The notes beneath the pieces are model-generated. The model saw nothing but the letters and a program-made list of their open reading frames with translations, searched no databases and was not told the origin of the DNA. From JARKPK01 sp964631235 (GTDB lineage: Bacteria; Planctomycetota; Planctomycetia; Pirellulales; Thermoguttaceae): DNA of 64,000 nt. A program made the position numbers and the translations under genes. Of this stretch, positions 36,477-45,035 are shown piece by piece (position 1 is the stretch's first letter; each line of letters starts with the position of its first letter). Location: positions 33,203 through 97,202 of the forward strand of contig CAZVZX010000016.1 of NCBI GenBank assembly GCA_964631235.1, in the 5' to 3' direction.

Positions 36477-36942
36477 CGACGAAACTCAGTGGGGTGAGGA
36501 TCGCCGGAGTCGATAGTCCAAGCTCGTAGTTGATCACCCGCCATTGATTCAGGTAAAGCGGGTGGGCCAAGCGGCGGCACGCCCAAGTCAGCACGATGTC
36601 GATCCCGTGAATCGCGGCCAAGGCCAAGTGCATTGCGTCGGCGGTGGTCGCCTCGGCCAGGGCCTTTCGCGAAAGATAAACGCGGGCCACATCGGCCGCC
36701 TCGGGCGCCACGGGCAACAGCTCCACATGCCGCAACAGCTCCCAAGTATCGCCATGCCGCACGCCCGAAAGCCGTTGCAGCTCTTCGATCACCAACGCGC
36801 TGGACACCAGCTCGAACCGCTGATCGCATTGACTCCACCACTGGCGAGTCCAGTTGCGGCGGGCCACCGACTCGGGACAGCCTCGCGGGGTGTCGAAAAA
36901 GCTGATGATCGACGTTTCGAGGTAAACCTTCGGAACCATCAT
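36448..36942 (-). CDS. PIN-domain (VapC-like) nuclease
   Basis: A 164-residue protein (ATG at 36942, or 36939) beginning MVPKVYLETSIISFF. PIN proteins put an acidic residue in the first strand: here it would be the Glu of YLETS rather than the usual Asp. ALVIEELQRL and the late TADAMHLALAAIHGID supply the other acidic residues (E of IEE and D of ADAMH); the ADAMHLALA form is common in this PIN group. It likely cleaves RNA with Mg2+. A downstream overlapping gene encodes a small charged protein. It has its own candidate promoter (36994-37024). Whether it is a toxin-antitoxin system is not shown. Confidence 0.8.
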   Translation of the reverse strand: MMVPKVYLETSIISFFDTPRGCPESVARRNWTRQWWSQCDQRFELVSSALVIEELQRLSGVRHGDTWELLRHVELLPVAPEAADVARVYLSRKALAEATTADAMHLALAAIHGIDIVLTWACRRLAHPLYLNQWRVINYELGLSTPAILTPLSFVDGDCTDDGK

Positions 36943-36993
36943 CGGGCCGCCTGACGAGAAGGGCAGAAAAGAGCATCCCGAAAGAAAGCGGAC

Positions 36994-37024
36994 ATTATAA
37001 CCGCGCCGCCAACTTAAGAATCAA
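36994..37024 (-). promoter_or_regulatory. Candidate promoter of the PIN/small-protein operon
   Basis: TTGATT (37024-37019), 19-base spacer, perfect TATAAT (36999-36994). The PIN ATG is 52 bases downstream. The -35 overlaps the last codons of the ferredoxin gene. The spacer is 2 bases longer than ideal. Confidence 0.45.
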
Positions 37025-37991
37025 GACCGTCTTGGTCGAGTTTGTCCACCAGTTCGTCCAGTTCGTCGCGTTCGCCCGGGCCGGATGTCGCATGGTTGGC
37101 TTGCTGTGTTTCGCGGGCGGGCGGCGCGCTGACCGACTGGCCCTCCTTCGAGCCCGCTGCCTCGGCGACGAACTTCGCCCGTTCCCGACCGGCTAACTCG
37201 GCCGCCGGAAAAGACCCGAACAATTGCATCAAATCAACGTTCAGATCGGCGGCTGGGCCGCGCAATTCGCCGGCAATCGATGGATTGTGGTGTTCGGGGA
37301 ACATGATCGCCTGCGACGGGCAAACGCGGGCGCACGCCGGGCAGCCATTGCGGCAGGCGTCGGGCTGTTCCACCAAAATCCGCGACTGCCCATCGAGCCC
37401 GAACACCCCGAACAAGCAGAAGTTCAAACACTCCATGCAGGTTTGGCAGCGACTGTAATCGACCACCGGATACCATCGCGGCCGAGTCGGCTCGTCGATC
37501 CGCTCCTCGGCCGGGGCGACGGAAATAGGAGCCGAATCGTGCGGCATGGGCGGCCCGCCTCGTGCCACGACAATCCGCTCGATTTCGCCCAACAACGGCA
37601 GAGGGTCGTGATGAGGCCGCAGATCGATCAACCAAAGCGTGCGCCGGCCGTTCGAGTTCGTCGTCGCCGCTTGGTCGCTGTCGGCCATTTCCTCGGCAGG
37701 AAAGAACTGAGTCTGGCCAACTCGTCCGTTGATCCCGTGCGCCGCCAGCACCCATTGGATGGCTCGCGGATACATCCAAGCGGCCACAAGCAGATCGCCC
37801 TCGACTGCCCGAAGGTAATTCATCGCCGGGCCGTATGGCTCCAAGTCGTACAGATGCGGCAATTCTCTGACGGTAACGCCCGAGTACAAGCGAAGCCGTT
37901 CGAGCAGTCGGGCGTGCAGAGCGTGCTGCCGGTCATGCGCCACTCGATCGCGGCACAGGGCGACGATCAACGGACGGTAGCAGTCGTTCAT
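37014..37991 (-). CDS. Ferredoxin-like protein with two [4Fe-4S] motifs and an unknown N-terminal domain
   Basis: The 325-residue protein has eight Cys in two sets: C182-x2-C185-x2-C188-x3-C192 and C213-x3-C217-x2-C220-x3-C224 followed by Pro. They should hold two [4Fe-4S] clusters, the second in a slightly stretched spacing. Residues 1-150 form a separate domain (PLIVALCRDRVAHDRQHAL), without recognised family motifs; the first 35 residues recall chelatase-like domains but this is weak. The tail is disordered and acidic (ending in DELDELVDKLDQDG). An electron-transfer role is likely. It lies 177 bases downstream of the PQQ-propeller gene, so they may share a transcript. Confidence 0.8.
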   Translation of the reverse strand: MNDCYRPLIVALCRDRVAHDRQHALHARLLERLRLYSGVTVRELPHLYDLEPYGPAMNYLRAVEGDLLVAAWMYPRAIQWVLAAHGINGRVGQTQFFPAEEMADSDQAATTNSNGRRTLWLIDLRPHHDPLPLLGEIERIVVARGGPPMPHDSAPISVAPAEERIDEPTRPRWYPVVDYSRCQTCMECLNFCLFGVFGLDGQSRILVEQPDACRNGCPACARVCPSQAIMFPEHHNPSIAGELRGPAADLNVDLMQLFGSFPAAELAGRERAKFVAEAAGSKEGQSVSAPPARETQQANHATSGPGERDELDELVDKLDQDGLDS

Positions 37992-38168
37992 GGCAACTCC
38001 CTCGCAATGGCGCGGCCGAGACCTCCCCCGATCATTGCCTTCCCGCGCAACGCAGCGCTGGCCGGATTGGTCCGCAGCGGCAACGCGCGGGCATGACGCG
38101 CTCGTTCCAATGCGGCAGCATTTCGCGGCGACAACCGCCTTGACTGTTCGGCAACGGCCATTGTCGCA

Positions 38169-40898
38169 TCAAGGCTCGGCCGCGGGCAAGTCGAGGCAAT
38201 ACAACTGGCCCCGCGAATTGCCGATGACCAATCGGCCCTCGGCCACCGCCGGAGAGCCGGTGATATCGCCGCCCGCCTCGAACACGTCCACTTCTTTGCC
38301 GTCGGCCAGATCGACCAGATACACGCGCCCGTCCGACGCCCCGGCAATCGCCCGCCCTCCGACGACAACCACCGAGCCGTCCACTCGCCCCTTGGCGGCA
38401 AAGTGCCACCGCGGCCGGCCGGACGAAGCCTCGAAGGCATGAAGATGTTTGTCGCGCGAGCCAACCACCACCGTCTTCCCGTCGCACGCGGCCGACGAAC
38501 GATACGCATTGGCGTTCGGACGATGTTGATAAGTCCAAGCGACCGAACGCTGCCGGAAGTCGATTGCCAAAAACTCGTTGCCCTCGGTTCCCACAAAGGC
38601 CAGCGAGTCGCAAACGGCCGGAGTGGATCCGGTGGGATTGCCCAAGTCCACTTGGCCGTCGAGTTGACCGTCGCTCAGTCGCACCAGGTGCAGCCGCCCG
38701 TCGCATCCGGCAAGCATTGCCCAAGGTTCGACGATTGTCGGAACGCAGCGGATTTGGTCGCCGGCGTCGTATTTCCACCGCAGTTCGCCATCGCTTCCGC
38801 GAAGGCAGTAGAGGAAGCCGTCTTGCGAGCCGAAAAGCACCGAATCACCGTGCAGATTGGCGCCGTTGTCGATCGTGCCTTCGGTGGCGAACCGCCATCG
38901 CTCTTCGCCGGTCTTGGCGTCGAGGGCATGGAACACGCCGTCCACATCCCCGAAATAAACGTACCCATTGGCCACCGCCGGCGATGCCGTGATGCCCTGT
39001 TTCGCATCGAACTCCCACAGCTTCGATCCGTCGTCGAGACGAAGGGCGTAGAACTTGCCGTCGTTGTCGCCGACGTACACCACTTGATCGACAATGGCCG
39101 CTCCGCCTTCGAACCCGCCTTGCCCGCGGAAAGTCCACCGAAGCTCCATGCCCTTGGGCGTCGGACCGCCAAATGCCGCCGACGCCTGCGGGTTGCCGCG
39201 CCCGATGGGCCAAGCGGCCGGGCCGACCCGGTTTGATTGCCCTGCCCCAGAGGCCGGCGTTTCTTCGCTCGGCGTTTCTTTGTTTGGCGCAATAGGACGG
39301 GGCATCGACGGGCGCGGGCGATCGTTCGAAGGTTCTACGGTAACCGCCTTCCCGGTCGGATCCGATACTGGCGCATCGTCGTTCGCCTCGCCGGGGCGTT
39401 TCGTCCCGCCGTCAGGATCTTTCGGCACCGACGGCTCGGCAAAACACCACAGCGCCTGGTGCGTGCGGATCAAGACCTCGTCGTCTACCAACGCGGGCGT
39501 TGCGTAGCACCGCTCGCCCAGTCGGTTCTCGGCCAGCAGCCGAAATTGATCGGCGGCGGCGAACACATAGCAGGTGCCGTTTTCGTTGACGGCGAACACC
39601 CGTCCGTCGGCCGCCGTCACGCTGGCCGTGAACGAGCCGGACAATCGTGTTCGCCACAGGCATGTTCCGTCGCCGGCGTTGTAGCAGGCCGCTCGGCCGC
39701 CGTCGTCCACCACAAACAGCCGACCGCGATAAGCAACCGCCGAGGGAATGTAGGGGCCGCCGTGCCGCGTGCGCCAGACGATGTTCGTTTCGGTGACGTC
39801 GCCCCGTCCGCCCGGCGCGATGGCCATGATCGGCCCGTTGCGACCGCTGAGGCTGTACACCCAGGGGCCGTACTGAAGCAATGTCGGGGTGACGAATGTC
39901 TCGGTGCCGCCGACGCGCCACAACTCGCCGCCCGTTTGCGGATCGTAGGCGATTATCCAGCCCTCACCGGTCGGATCGTGCGTTGTGCCGTTGACGATCA
40001 ACTCTGCGGGCGAGCCGCCTCGGGGTGAAACAAGCACCGGCGTGCTCCACGATCCCCGGCTCGGCCGATCGGTCTTCCACTGCCGTTGGCCGGTGGCCTG
40101 ATCGTACGCCGCGATGAACGACTCGTTCTCGCCGTCGGCCACCACGATGACCATATCGCCGAAGAGCACGGGACTGCCGCCGTAGCCCCAAACGTGGTCG
40201 GTGTTCGGCAGCTCGACGTGCCATAGTCGTTCGCCCGCCATGTTGCAGCAGAACAAACCGGCGGCACCGAAAAACGCGAACACCCGTCGGCCGTCGGTGG
40301 CCACCGTGGGCGAGGCGTAGCCGTTCTTTGCATGGGTTCGCCCTTTGGCGGGCCCGAGGGGTGTTTTGAAACGGATCGAGCCATCGCGGCGTGAAACGCC
40401 CAAAACGGCCAATTGCGTGCCTTTGGCCTGTTCTTCGGCCGTGGTCAATAAGATCAAGTCGCCCCACACGACCGGCGACGAATGTCCCACACCCGGCAAC
40501 TCCACACGCCAACGAAGGTTTTCGTTCGGGCCGAATCGCGTCGGCGGCCGCCCATAGCCGATCCCCGCCGCACCATACCCCCGCCATTGCGGCCAATGGC
40601 GAGGATCGGCGCCGGCCGGCGGCGAGGGATCGACCGACTCGAGCGGCCAAGGTGCTGCATCCTTTGTTGTTTCCAGATTCGGTCGGCAACCGACCATCGC
40701 GGCAAGCAAGACGAGCATTGGTGCAATCGCCGCCGCGCAACCCGCACAAAGCAGTCGGCCGCGCAGCATTCGAGCACTGCTCGCCGCCGCGACACACTGG
40801 TTGCTCTTGTGAGAACGGATTTGCGACGGTCGGGCCCCGCCCGCAACGTTCGACTCGGCTGCGGCCGATTGCGAACTCGTTCTACCGTGAGTGTTCAT
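38169..40898 (-). CDS. PQQ-like beta-propeller protein, two propellers, probable lipoprotein
   Basis: A 909-residue protein from the ATG at 40898, or 866 from the ATG at 40769. Near the N-terminus is a hydrophobic stretch ending in LVLLAAMVGC that looks like a type II signal with an imperfect lipobox; it fits better with the later ATG. Two groups of WD/PQQ-type repeats follow (e.g. YDQATGQRQWKTDRPS and LDAKTGEERWRFATEG, the W-containing blade ends). A Pro/Ser/Glu linker of about 90 residues (around 545-640) separates them. This family is common and much expanded in planctomycetes; it likely binds a ligand or protein outside the cytoplasmic membrane. Enzymatic PQQ dehydrogenase activity is unlikely as the catalytic motif is absent. 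Confidence 0.85.
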   Translation of the reverse strand: MNTHGRTSSQSAAAESNVAGGARPSQIRSHKSNQCVAAASSARMLRGRLLCAGCAAAIAPMLVLLAAMVGCRPNLETTKDAAPWPLESVDPSPPAGADPRHWPQWRGYGAAGIGYGRPPTRFGPNENLRWRVELPGVGHSSPVVWGDLILLTTAEEQAKGTQLAVLGVSRRDGSIRFKTPLGPAKGRTHAKNGYASPTVATDGRRVFAFFGAAGLFCCNMAGERLWHVELPNTDHVWGYGGSPVLFGDMVIVVADGENESFIAAYDQATGQRQWKTDRPSRGSWSTPVLVSPRGGSPAELIVNGTTHDPTGEGWIIAYDPQTGGELWRVGGTETFVTPTLLQYGPWVYSLSGRNGPIMAIAPGGRGDVTETNIVWRTRHGGPYIPSAVAYRGRLFVVDDGGRAACYNAGDGTCLWRTRLSGSFTASVTAADGRVFAVNENGTCYVFAAADQFRLLAENRLGERCYATPALVDDEVLIRTHQALWCFAEPSVPKDPDGGTKRPGEANDDAPVSDPTGKAVTVEPSNDRPRPSMPRPIAPNKETPSEETPASGAGQSNRVGPAAWPIGRGNPQASAAFGGPTPKGMELRWTFRGQGGFEGGAAIVDQVVYVGDNDGKFYALRLDDGSKLWEFDAKQGITASPAVANGYVYFGDVDGVFHALDAKTGEERWRFATEGTIDNGANLHGDSVLFGSQDGFLYCLRGSDGELRWKYDAGDQIRCVPTIVEPWAMLAGCDGRLHLVRLSDGQLDGQVDLGNPTGSTPAVCDSLAFVGTEGNEFLAIDFRQRSVAWTYQHRPNANAYRSSAACDGKTVVVGSRDKHLHAFEASSGRPRWHFAAKGRVDGSVVVVGGRAIAGASDGRVYLVDLADGKEVDVFEAGGDITGSPAVAEGRLVIGNSRGQLYCLDLPAAEP

Positions 40899-41327
40899 TG
40901 GACGCTCCCACTGCCACCGGTTCCCCTCGCGCAGCGCGGCCGGCAAACACAATCCGCTTCGCACGCGAACGAGTCGATGCGACAAGACGCAGTCCGGCAA
41001 GCCGGGGCGCAGCCCCGCCCGCCGAGAAGAAAACGAATGGTCCGCTTCGCGTTATTCGCGGCCGTTTTTCCGTTGGTGTGGACCTGTTTATACCGTGCGC
41101 GGCAAGAAATCAATGCTTTCTTGCAGAGCAGAAGGACTCTTTCCGATCGCCGGGTATCGACGCTGCGATGCAGAAATGGATAAGAGGACTCGGCGGGATG
41201 CCCCCGTCCGCACCGATGCGCGTCGGGGCGCAACAGACAATCGGGCGGATGCGCCCGCACGAACTCGGGCGGTCGTGGGTCCGACGATCGTTGGCAGCGA
41301 ATCGTTCGCAGCGCCCCGTCGGCCCGT
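40899..41327 (-). other. 429-base gap upstream of the propeller gene
   Basis: No gene supported. On the minus strand TTGATT (41113-41108) and TATAAA (41092-41087), spacer 15, might be a promoter; leader about 190 bases. This is weaker than the tRNA or lipoprotein promoters. Confidence 0.35.
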
Positions 41328-41798
41328 TCAGGCCGTGTTTTGCGGCTTGCCGGGGGCGGGCGCGGCGCTCAGTTGCGCCAGCACTTGCACCAGCCCATTG
41401 AGATGCGCGAACCGAGGCCCGTATCGATCGACGAATTCATTGAGCATGAAATCGCCGTCGAGCAGATTCTCTTGGTTCTCGTTGATTTCGCGCGTCATCG
41501 CCGAGAGGAACTCGGTTTGCACGCGGCCGAGCGTTTCGGCCGCCTTGCGGCAGCTTCGGGCCAAATGCGGATTGGCCGCCTTCCACTGGCCCAACTCCGT
41601 GGCCTTCTGACGCTGGGCGGCATTGAGCTGATTGACCAGCTCTTCGAGCAATTCATTTTGCCGATCTTGCGCAGCCAGAATTTCTCGCAAGAGGCGTAAA
41701 TGTTCAAGTTCAATGGCCCGCGCCGTGGGCGACATTGGACTGGGGCTGACATCGATTTGAGTAAAAAGCGGCGGTTGCGCGTGAGATTCCTGACTCAT
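41328..41798 (-). CDS. Small coiled-coil hypothetical protein
   Basis: A 156-residue protein from the ATG at 41798, with AGGAG ten bases upstream and TATACT at 41831-41826 as possible -10. After a polar N-terminus, residues about 25-65 form a heptad-like helix (IELEHLRLLREILAAQDRQ, NELLEELVNQLNAAQ), then a second helical region (FLSAMTREINENQENLLDGD). No membrane segment, no enzyme motif. Probably soluble and oligomeric. I do not recognise the family. It is divergent from the SNF2 operon at 42293 with a 494-base gap between. Confidence 0.7.
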   Translation of the reverse strand: MSQESHAQPPLFTQIDVSPSPMSPTARAIELEHLRLLREILAAQDRQNELLEELVNQLNAAQRQKATELGQWKAANPHLARSCRKAAETLGRVQTEFLSAMTREINENQENLLDGDFMLNEFVDRYGPRFAHLNGLVQVLAQLSAAPAPGKPQNTA

Positions 41799-42292
41799 AG
41801 CATAATCGCTCCTGATGGTCTTTTCAGTATAACCAGCAGATGCGGGCCAAGTCGAGGGTCGAGACAATTTTTGTTTCGCGCAGATTGGCACGACGCTAGC
41901 ATCGCTTGATGTGTTGTGCCGACTGGGCAAACTGTACCGCCGGGGGAATCCGCATTGTCGGTAGGATCCGCTTCTTCGCGCTAAAGAGAATGCTTGCCGC
42001 CGCCCGAATTACAGGAAGCCCATGCGCGCTTCGGGCATCCGCGGATTGTTTTGTGCGCCGGCCGTGCTCAGCGGCACGCCGCCAAGCTCGTTCGCACGGC
42101 GACGGGACCGAGGCGGCGTTGCACGACGGCCATCGGCCGCAGCGGTGGCGGTGAACGGCCCCGACTGCGCCGTTTGCACCAGGACGATGCGCACCATGGG
42201 CGCGGCCTTTCTTCGTCGAAAAACGAGCATCGGGCCGCCTGCCGAGTTTGCAGCGATTTCCACTGAGAGAGTTCTTCCCGACGACGCGCACC
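41799..42292. other. 494-base divergent gap before the SNF2 operon
   Basis: No gene supported; open frames here have Arg/Ala-rich shadow composition. The string GCGCACCATGG occurs twice (about 42189 and 42285), so the start-codon context of the 42293 gene is duplicated upstream; only the second leads into a long frame. Confidence 0.4.
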
Positions 42293-42898
42293 ATGGCCAA
42301 TTCGCAGCAACCTTCCCTGGGCTTTCTCACCGTGATCGAGCATCCGCAGCAAGGCTTTTTCGGCGGCTATCTGCTGCTGAATCCGTTGGCGCGGCCGCTC
42401 GAGTTCCACTGCACGGCCCCGCTAAAACCCAATCGCGCGCAAGAGATTCTCTACGGTCCCACCTTGCACGAGTATCTCTTTGGCGAACAGATCGGCCAAA
42501 CGCTGGTGGCTCGCGGCAGTCATCGGCCCACGTTCATTTGCACCGATTGCCCGCCGGTGATGTCGCTCCGCGGGTTGATCGACGCGCCGGTTGTCCTGTT
42601 GCTGCCTCCCGAGATCGGCCCAGAAGGCGAAACAACGTCGGCCGCGTCGCCAGGCGGTTCTTTGGGCGAGTCGGCCACAGCCGGCGAGGCTCGATGGCGA
42701 ATCGACTCAGCTCATGTGAACCGCCGGTGGCATTTGTTCGCATGGGAAGGACATCGGTTGGCCGTGGCGTCGAAAGAAGACGAACAGGCACTGATCGCCC
42801 GCGCCGATCGAATCCTTTGCGGCTTCGACTTGGCCGAGCCGTTCGGCCGGATTCGCGCGGCGATTGAAGAAGCTCGGCAGGCGGTGCGGCCGACATGA
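42293..42898 (+). CDS. Hypothetical protein coupled to SNF2 helicase
   Basis: A 201-residue protein starting MANSQQPSLGFLTVIEHPQQ. The first 120 residues are compact (GFFGGYLLLNPLARPLEFHC, TFICTDCPPVMSLRGLID) with two close Cys (ICTDC); then a Gly/Ser/Glu-rich loop and a C-terminal helical part (DEQALIARADRILCGFDLAE). No known domain is recognised. The last four bases overlap the start of the SNF2-type helicase (ATGA), so the pair is translationally coupled and the protein probably works with the helicase. The start at 42293 is preferred over an upstream one because the extra 15 residues are unlike the rest. Confidence 0.72.
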   Translation: MANSQQPSLGFLTVIEHPQQGFFGGYLLLNPLARPLEFHCTAPLKPNRAQEILYGPTLHEYLFGEQIGQTLVARGSHRPTFICTDCPPVMSLRGLIDAPVVLLLPPEIGPEGETTSAASPGGSLGESATAGEARWRIDSAHVNRRWHLFAWEGHRLAVASKEDEQALIARADRILCGFDLAEPFGRIRAAIEEARQAVRPT

Positions 42899-44856
42899 AC
42901 ACCCCGTGGACCAACTCACCCGAGGGCGTCGCTTGGCGGCCCGATCCGCCGCCCGGCGTGGTGTCGGTTTCGTGCAGTTCCGCGTTACCTGCCGCGTTCA
43001 CCTGGCCGTTGCCGGCTGATGCGGCTCGGGAGCAGCCGGCCGACAATCGCGCCGGTTCGTTCGCTGCGGCGGAAGTGGTTCTCTCCCTGACGAAGAACCA
43101 GTTGCTCTTTTCGCGTCCGGCGGCTTTTCGCGTCGCCCTACCGTCGGCGACCGTTCGAACGCACGGATTCGTTTTCGCCCCGCCCGCAAGCGACAAGGAG
43201 CTGCCGGCCGAAACAAGAACCAATCGGACGGAACGGTCGCTGCCAACAACCGAAGCCGACTTGGCTGGAACTGAAGAAGACAGCGGCACCGAACCCGGCG
43301 GCCACGGCAACGGCGCTGCGCGCGAGGGCAATCCGGTCAACGGCCATTCGGCCGCAGAAGATGCATCGGGCGACCAGCGGCAGCGGCCGATCTCGCACAC
43401 GCGGATCTCTCCGCCCAGCGATTTGATCAAGCTCGAAGACCGGCTCCACTACGTTTTGCAGCCGTCGCTCGAACTGCTGCTTCGCACCGAGGCCCTGCGG
43501 TTTCCCTTCGAGCCGTTTCCGTTTCAGTTCGAGGGTGTGGCCTTCCTTTATCCTCGGCAGAATGCCATCTTGGCCGACGAAATGGGCTTGGGGAAAACCA
43601 TGCAAGCCATCACGGCCATTCGGCTGTTGCTGCATCGCGGCGAAGCGCGGCAGGTGTTGTTGATTTGCCCGAAACCCCTAGTAACCAACTGGGCTCGCGA
43701 GTTCAGTGTTTGGGCGCCGGAGGTTCCGGTTCAGGTGGTCGAGGGGGATCAATCGCGGCGTCATTGGCAGTGGCGGTTGCCCGGCGTGCCCCTGCGCATC
43801 GCCAACTACGAGGTTGTTTGCCGCGACCGCGAGGTGGTGTGCGACGGCCAATTGAGTTTCGATCTCGTCGTGCTCGACGAATCGCAACGAATCAAGAACC
43901 GCGGCAGCACGACGAGCCAAGTCGTCCGTTCGATCAGCCGACGGCGCAGTTGGGCGCTGACCGGCACACCAGTGGAGAACAGCGCCGAGGATCTGGTGGG
44001 CATCTTCGAGTTCCTCGCGCCCGGGTTCCTCTCGCCCGACATGAAGCCGCGCCGCCTCGGCCGAACGATTTCGGACTACGTGCTCCGCCGCACGAAAGAT
44101 CAAGTGCTCAAGCAAATGCCGCCGCGACTGATCCACGATGCGCCGTTGGAACTAACGGCCGAACAGCGCGAAAGCTACGAGTGCGCCGAACAGCAAGGAG
44201 TTCTGCGGCTGACCGAAATGGGCGAGGCGGCCACGATTCGCCACGTGTTCGAGCTGGTGTTGCGGCTCAAACAGATCTGCAATTTCGATCCGGCCACCGG
44301 GGCCAGCGCCAAACTCGAACGACTCGAAGCCGATCTCGAAGAAATCGCTCAAAGCGGGCGCAAAGCGCTGGTGTTCAGCCAATGGGTCGATACGTTGCAG
44401 CGGCTGTCGGGCGCACTGAGCCGCTTCGGCCCGCTTGAATATCATGGCGGCATCCCCTCCGCACGCCGCGACGCGGTGATCGCCCGCTTCCGCGAAGACC
44501 CCAACTGCCATGTGCTGTTGATGAGTTACGGGGCGGGTGGGGTCGGGCTGAACTTGCAGTTCGCCAACTACGTGTTCCTCTTCGACCGCTGGTGGAACCC
44601 GGCCGTGGAAGATCAGGCGATCAATCGCGCCCATCGCATCGGCGCGGCCGGGGCCGTCACCGTCACGCGATTCATCGCCGAAAACACGATCGAAGAACGG
44701 ATCGACCGCGTGCTGCAAGAGAAGCGAGAGTTGTTCGCCACGATCTTCTCGGTTGCCGGACAACCATCGAAACTGGGCCTATCGCACGACGAATTGTTCG
44801 GCCTGTTCCGCCTCCGCCCGCCTGCACCGCGCAACGCTGCGGGACGAGCGGCCTGA
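42895..44856 (+). CDS. SNF2-family DNA/RNA translocase (DEAD/DEAH-like helicase)
   Basis: A 653-residue protein. Residues 1-175 are low complexity and hydrophilic; the ATPase begins near 205 (FPFEPFPFQFEGVAFLYP). Motif I is ILADEMGLGKTMQA (K234), motif II is VVLDESQRIKN (DESQ at 328-331 instead of DEAH), motif III ALTGTPVEN, and motifs V-VI in SYGAGGVGLNLQFAN and DQAINRAHRIG. These are Snf2 signatures; bacterial relatives include RapA/HepA, which recycle RNA polymerase. It overlaps the upstream hypothetical gene by four bases. Target is unknown; no methyltransferase or nuclease neighbour that would mark a DNA-defence system is present. Confidence 0.9.
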   Translation: MNTPWTNSPEGVAWRPDPPPGVVSVSCSSALPAAFTWPLPADAAREQPADNRAGSFAAAEVVLSLTKNQLLFSRPAAFRVALPSATVRTHGFVFAPPASDKELPAETRTNRTERSLPTTEADLAGTEEDSGTEPGGHGNGAAREGNPVNGHSAAEDASGDQRQRPISHTRISPPSDLIKLEDRLHYVLQPSLELLLRTEALRFPFEPFPFQFEGVAFLYPRQNAILADEMGLGKTMQAITAIRLLLHRGEARQVLLICPKPLVTNWAREFSVWAPEVPVQVVEGDQSRRHWQWRLPGVPLRIANYEVVCRDREVVCDGQLSFDLVVLDESQRIKNRGSTTSQVVRSISRRRSWALTGTPVENSAEDLVGIFEFLAPGFLSPDMKPRRLGRTISDYVLRRTKDQVLKQMPPRLIHDAPLELTAEQRESYECAEQQGVLRLTEMGEAATIRHVFELVLRLKQICNFDPATGASAKLERLEADLEEIAQSGRKALVFSQWVDTLQRLSGALSRFGPLEYHGGIPSARRDAVIARFREDPNCHVLLMSYGAGGVGLNLQFANYVFLFDRWWNPAVEDQAINRAHRIGAAGAVTVTRFIAENTIEERIDRVLQEKRELFATIFSVAGQPSKLGLSHDELFGLFRLRPPAPRNAAGRAA

Positions 44857-45035
44857 GACGCCAACCGACACGTGCGTTCAGTGCAGCTTGTCCGCGCGCA
44901 GACCGAGAGGCTGCCCCAATCGTTGAGGTGTCCGGCCGTTGCTGCCGCGTCAAGTCGAGGCTGATCCGCGGTTTATCGAAGAATATCGCCTTGGCCGTCT
45001 TCCGCGGGCGATTGCTTTCGCGCCGCATCGCTGCA

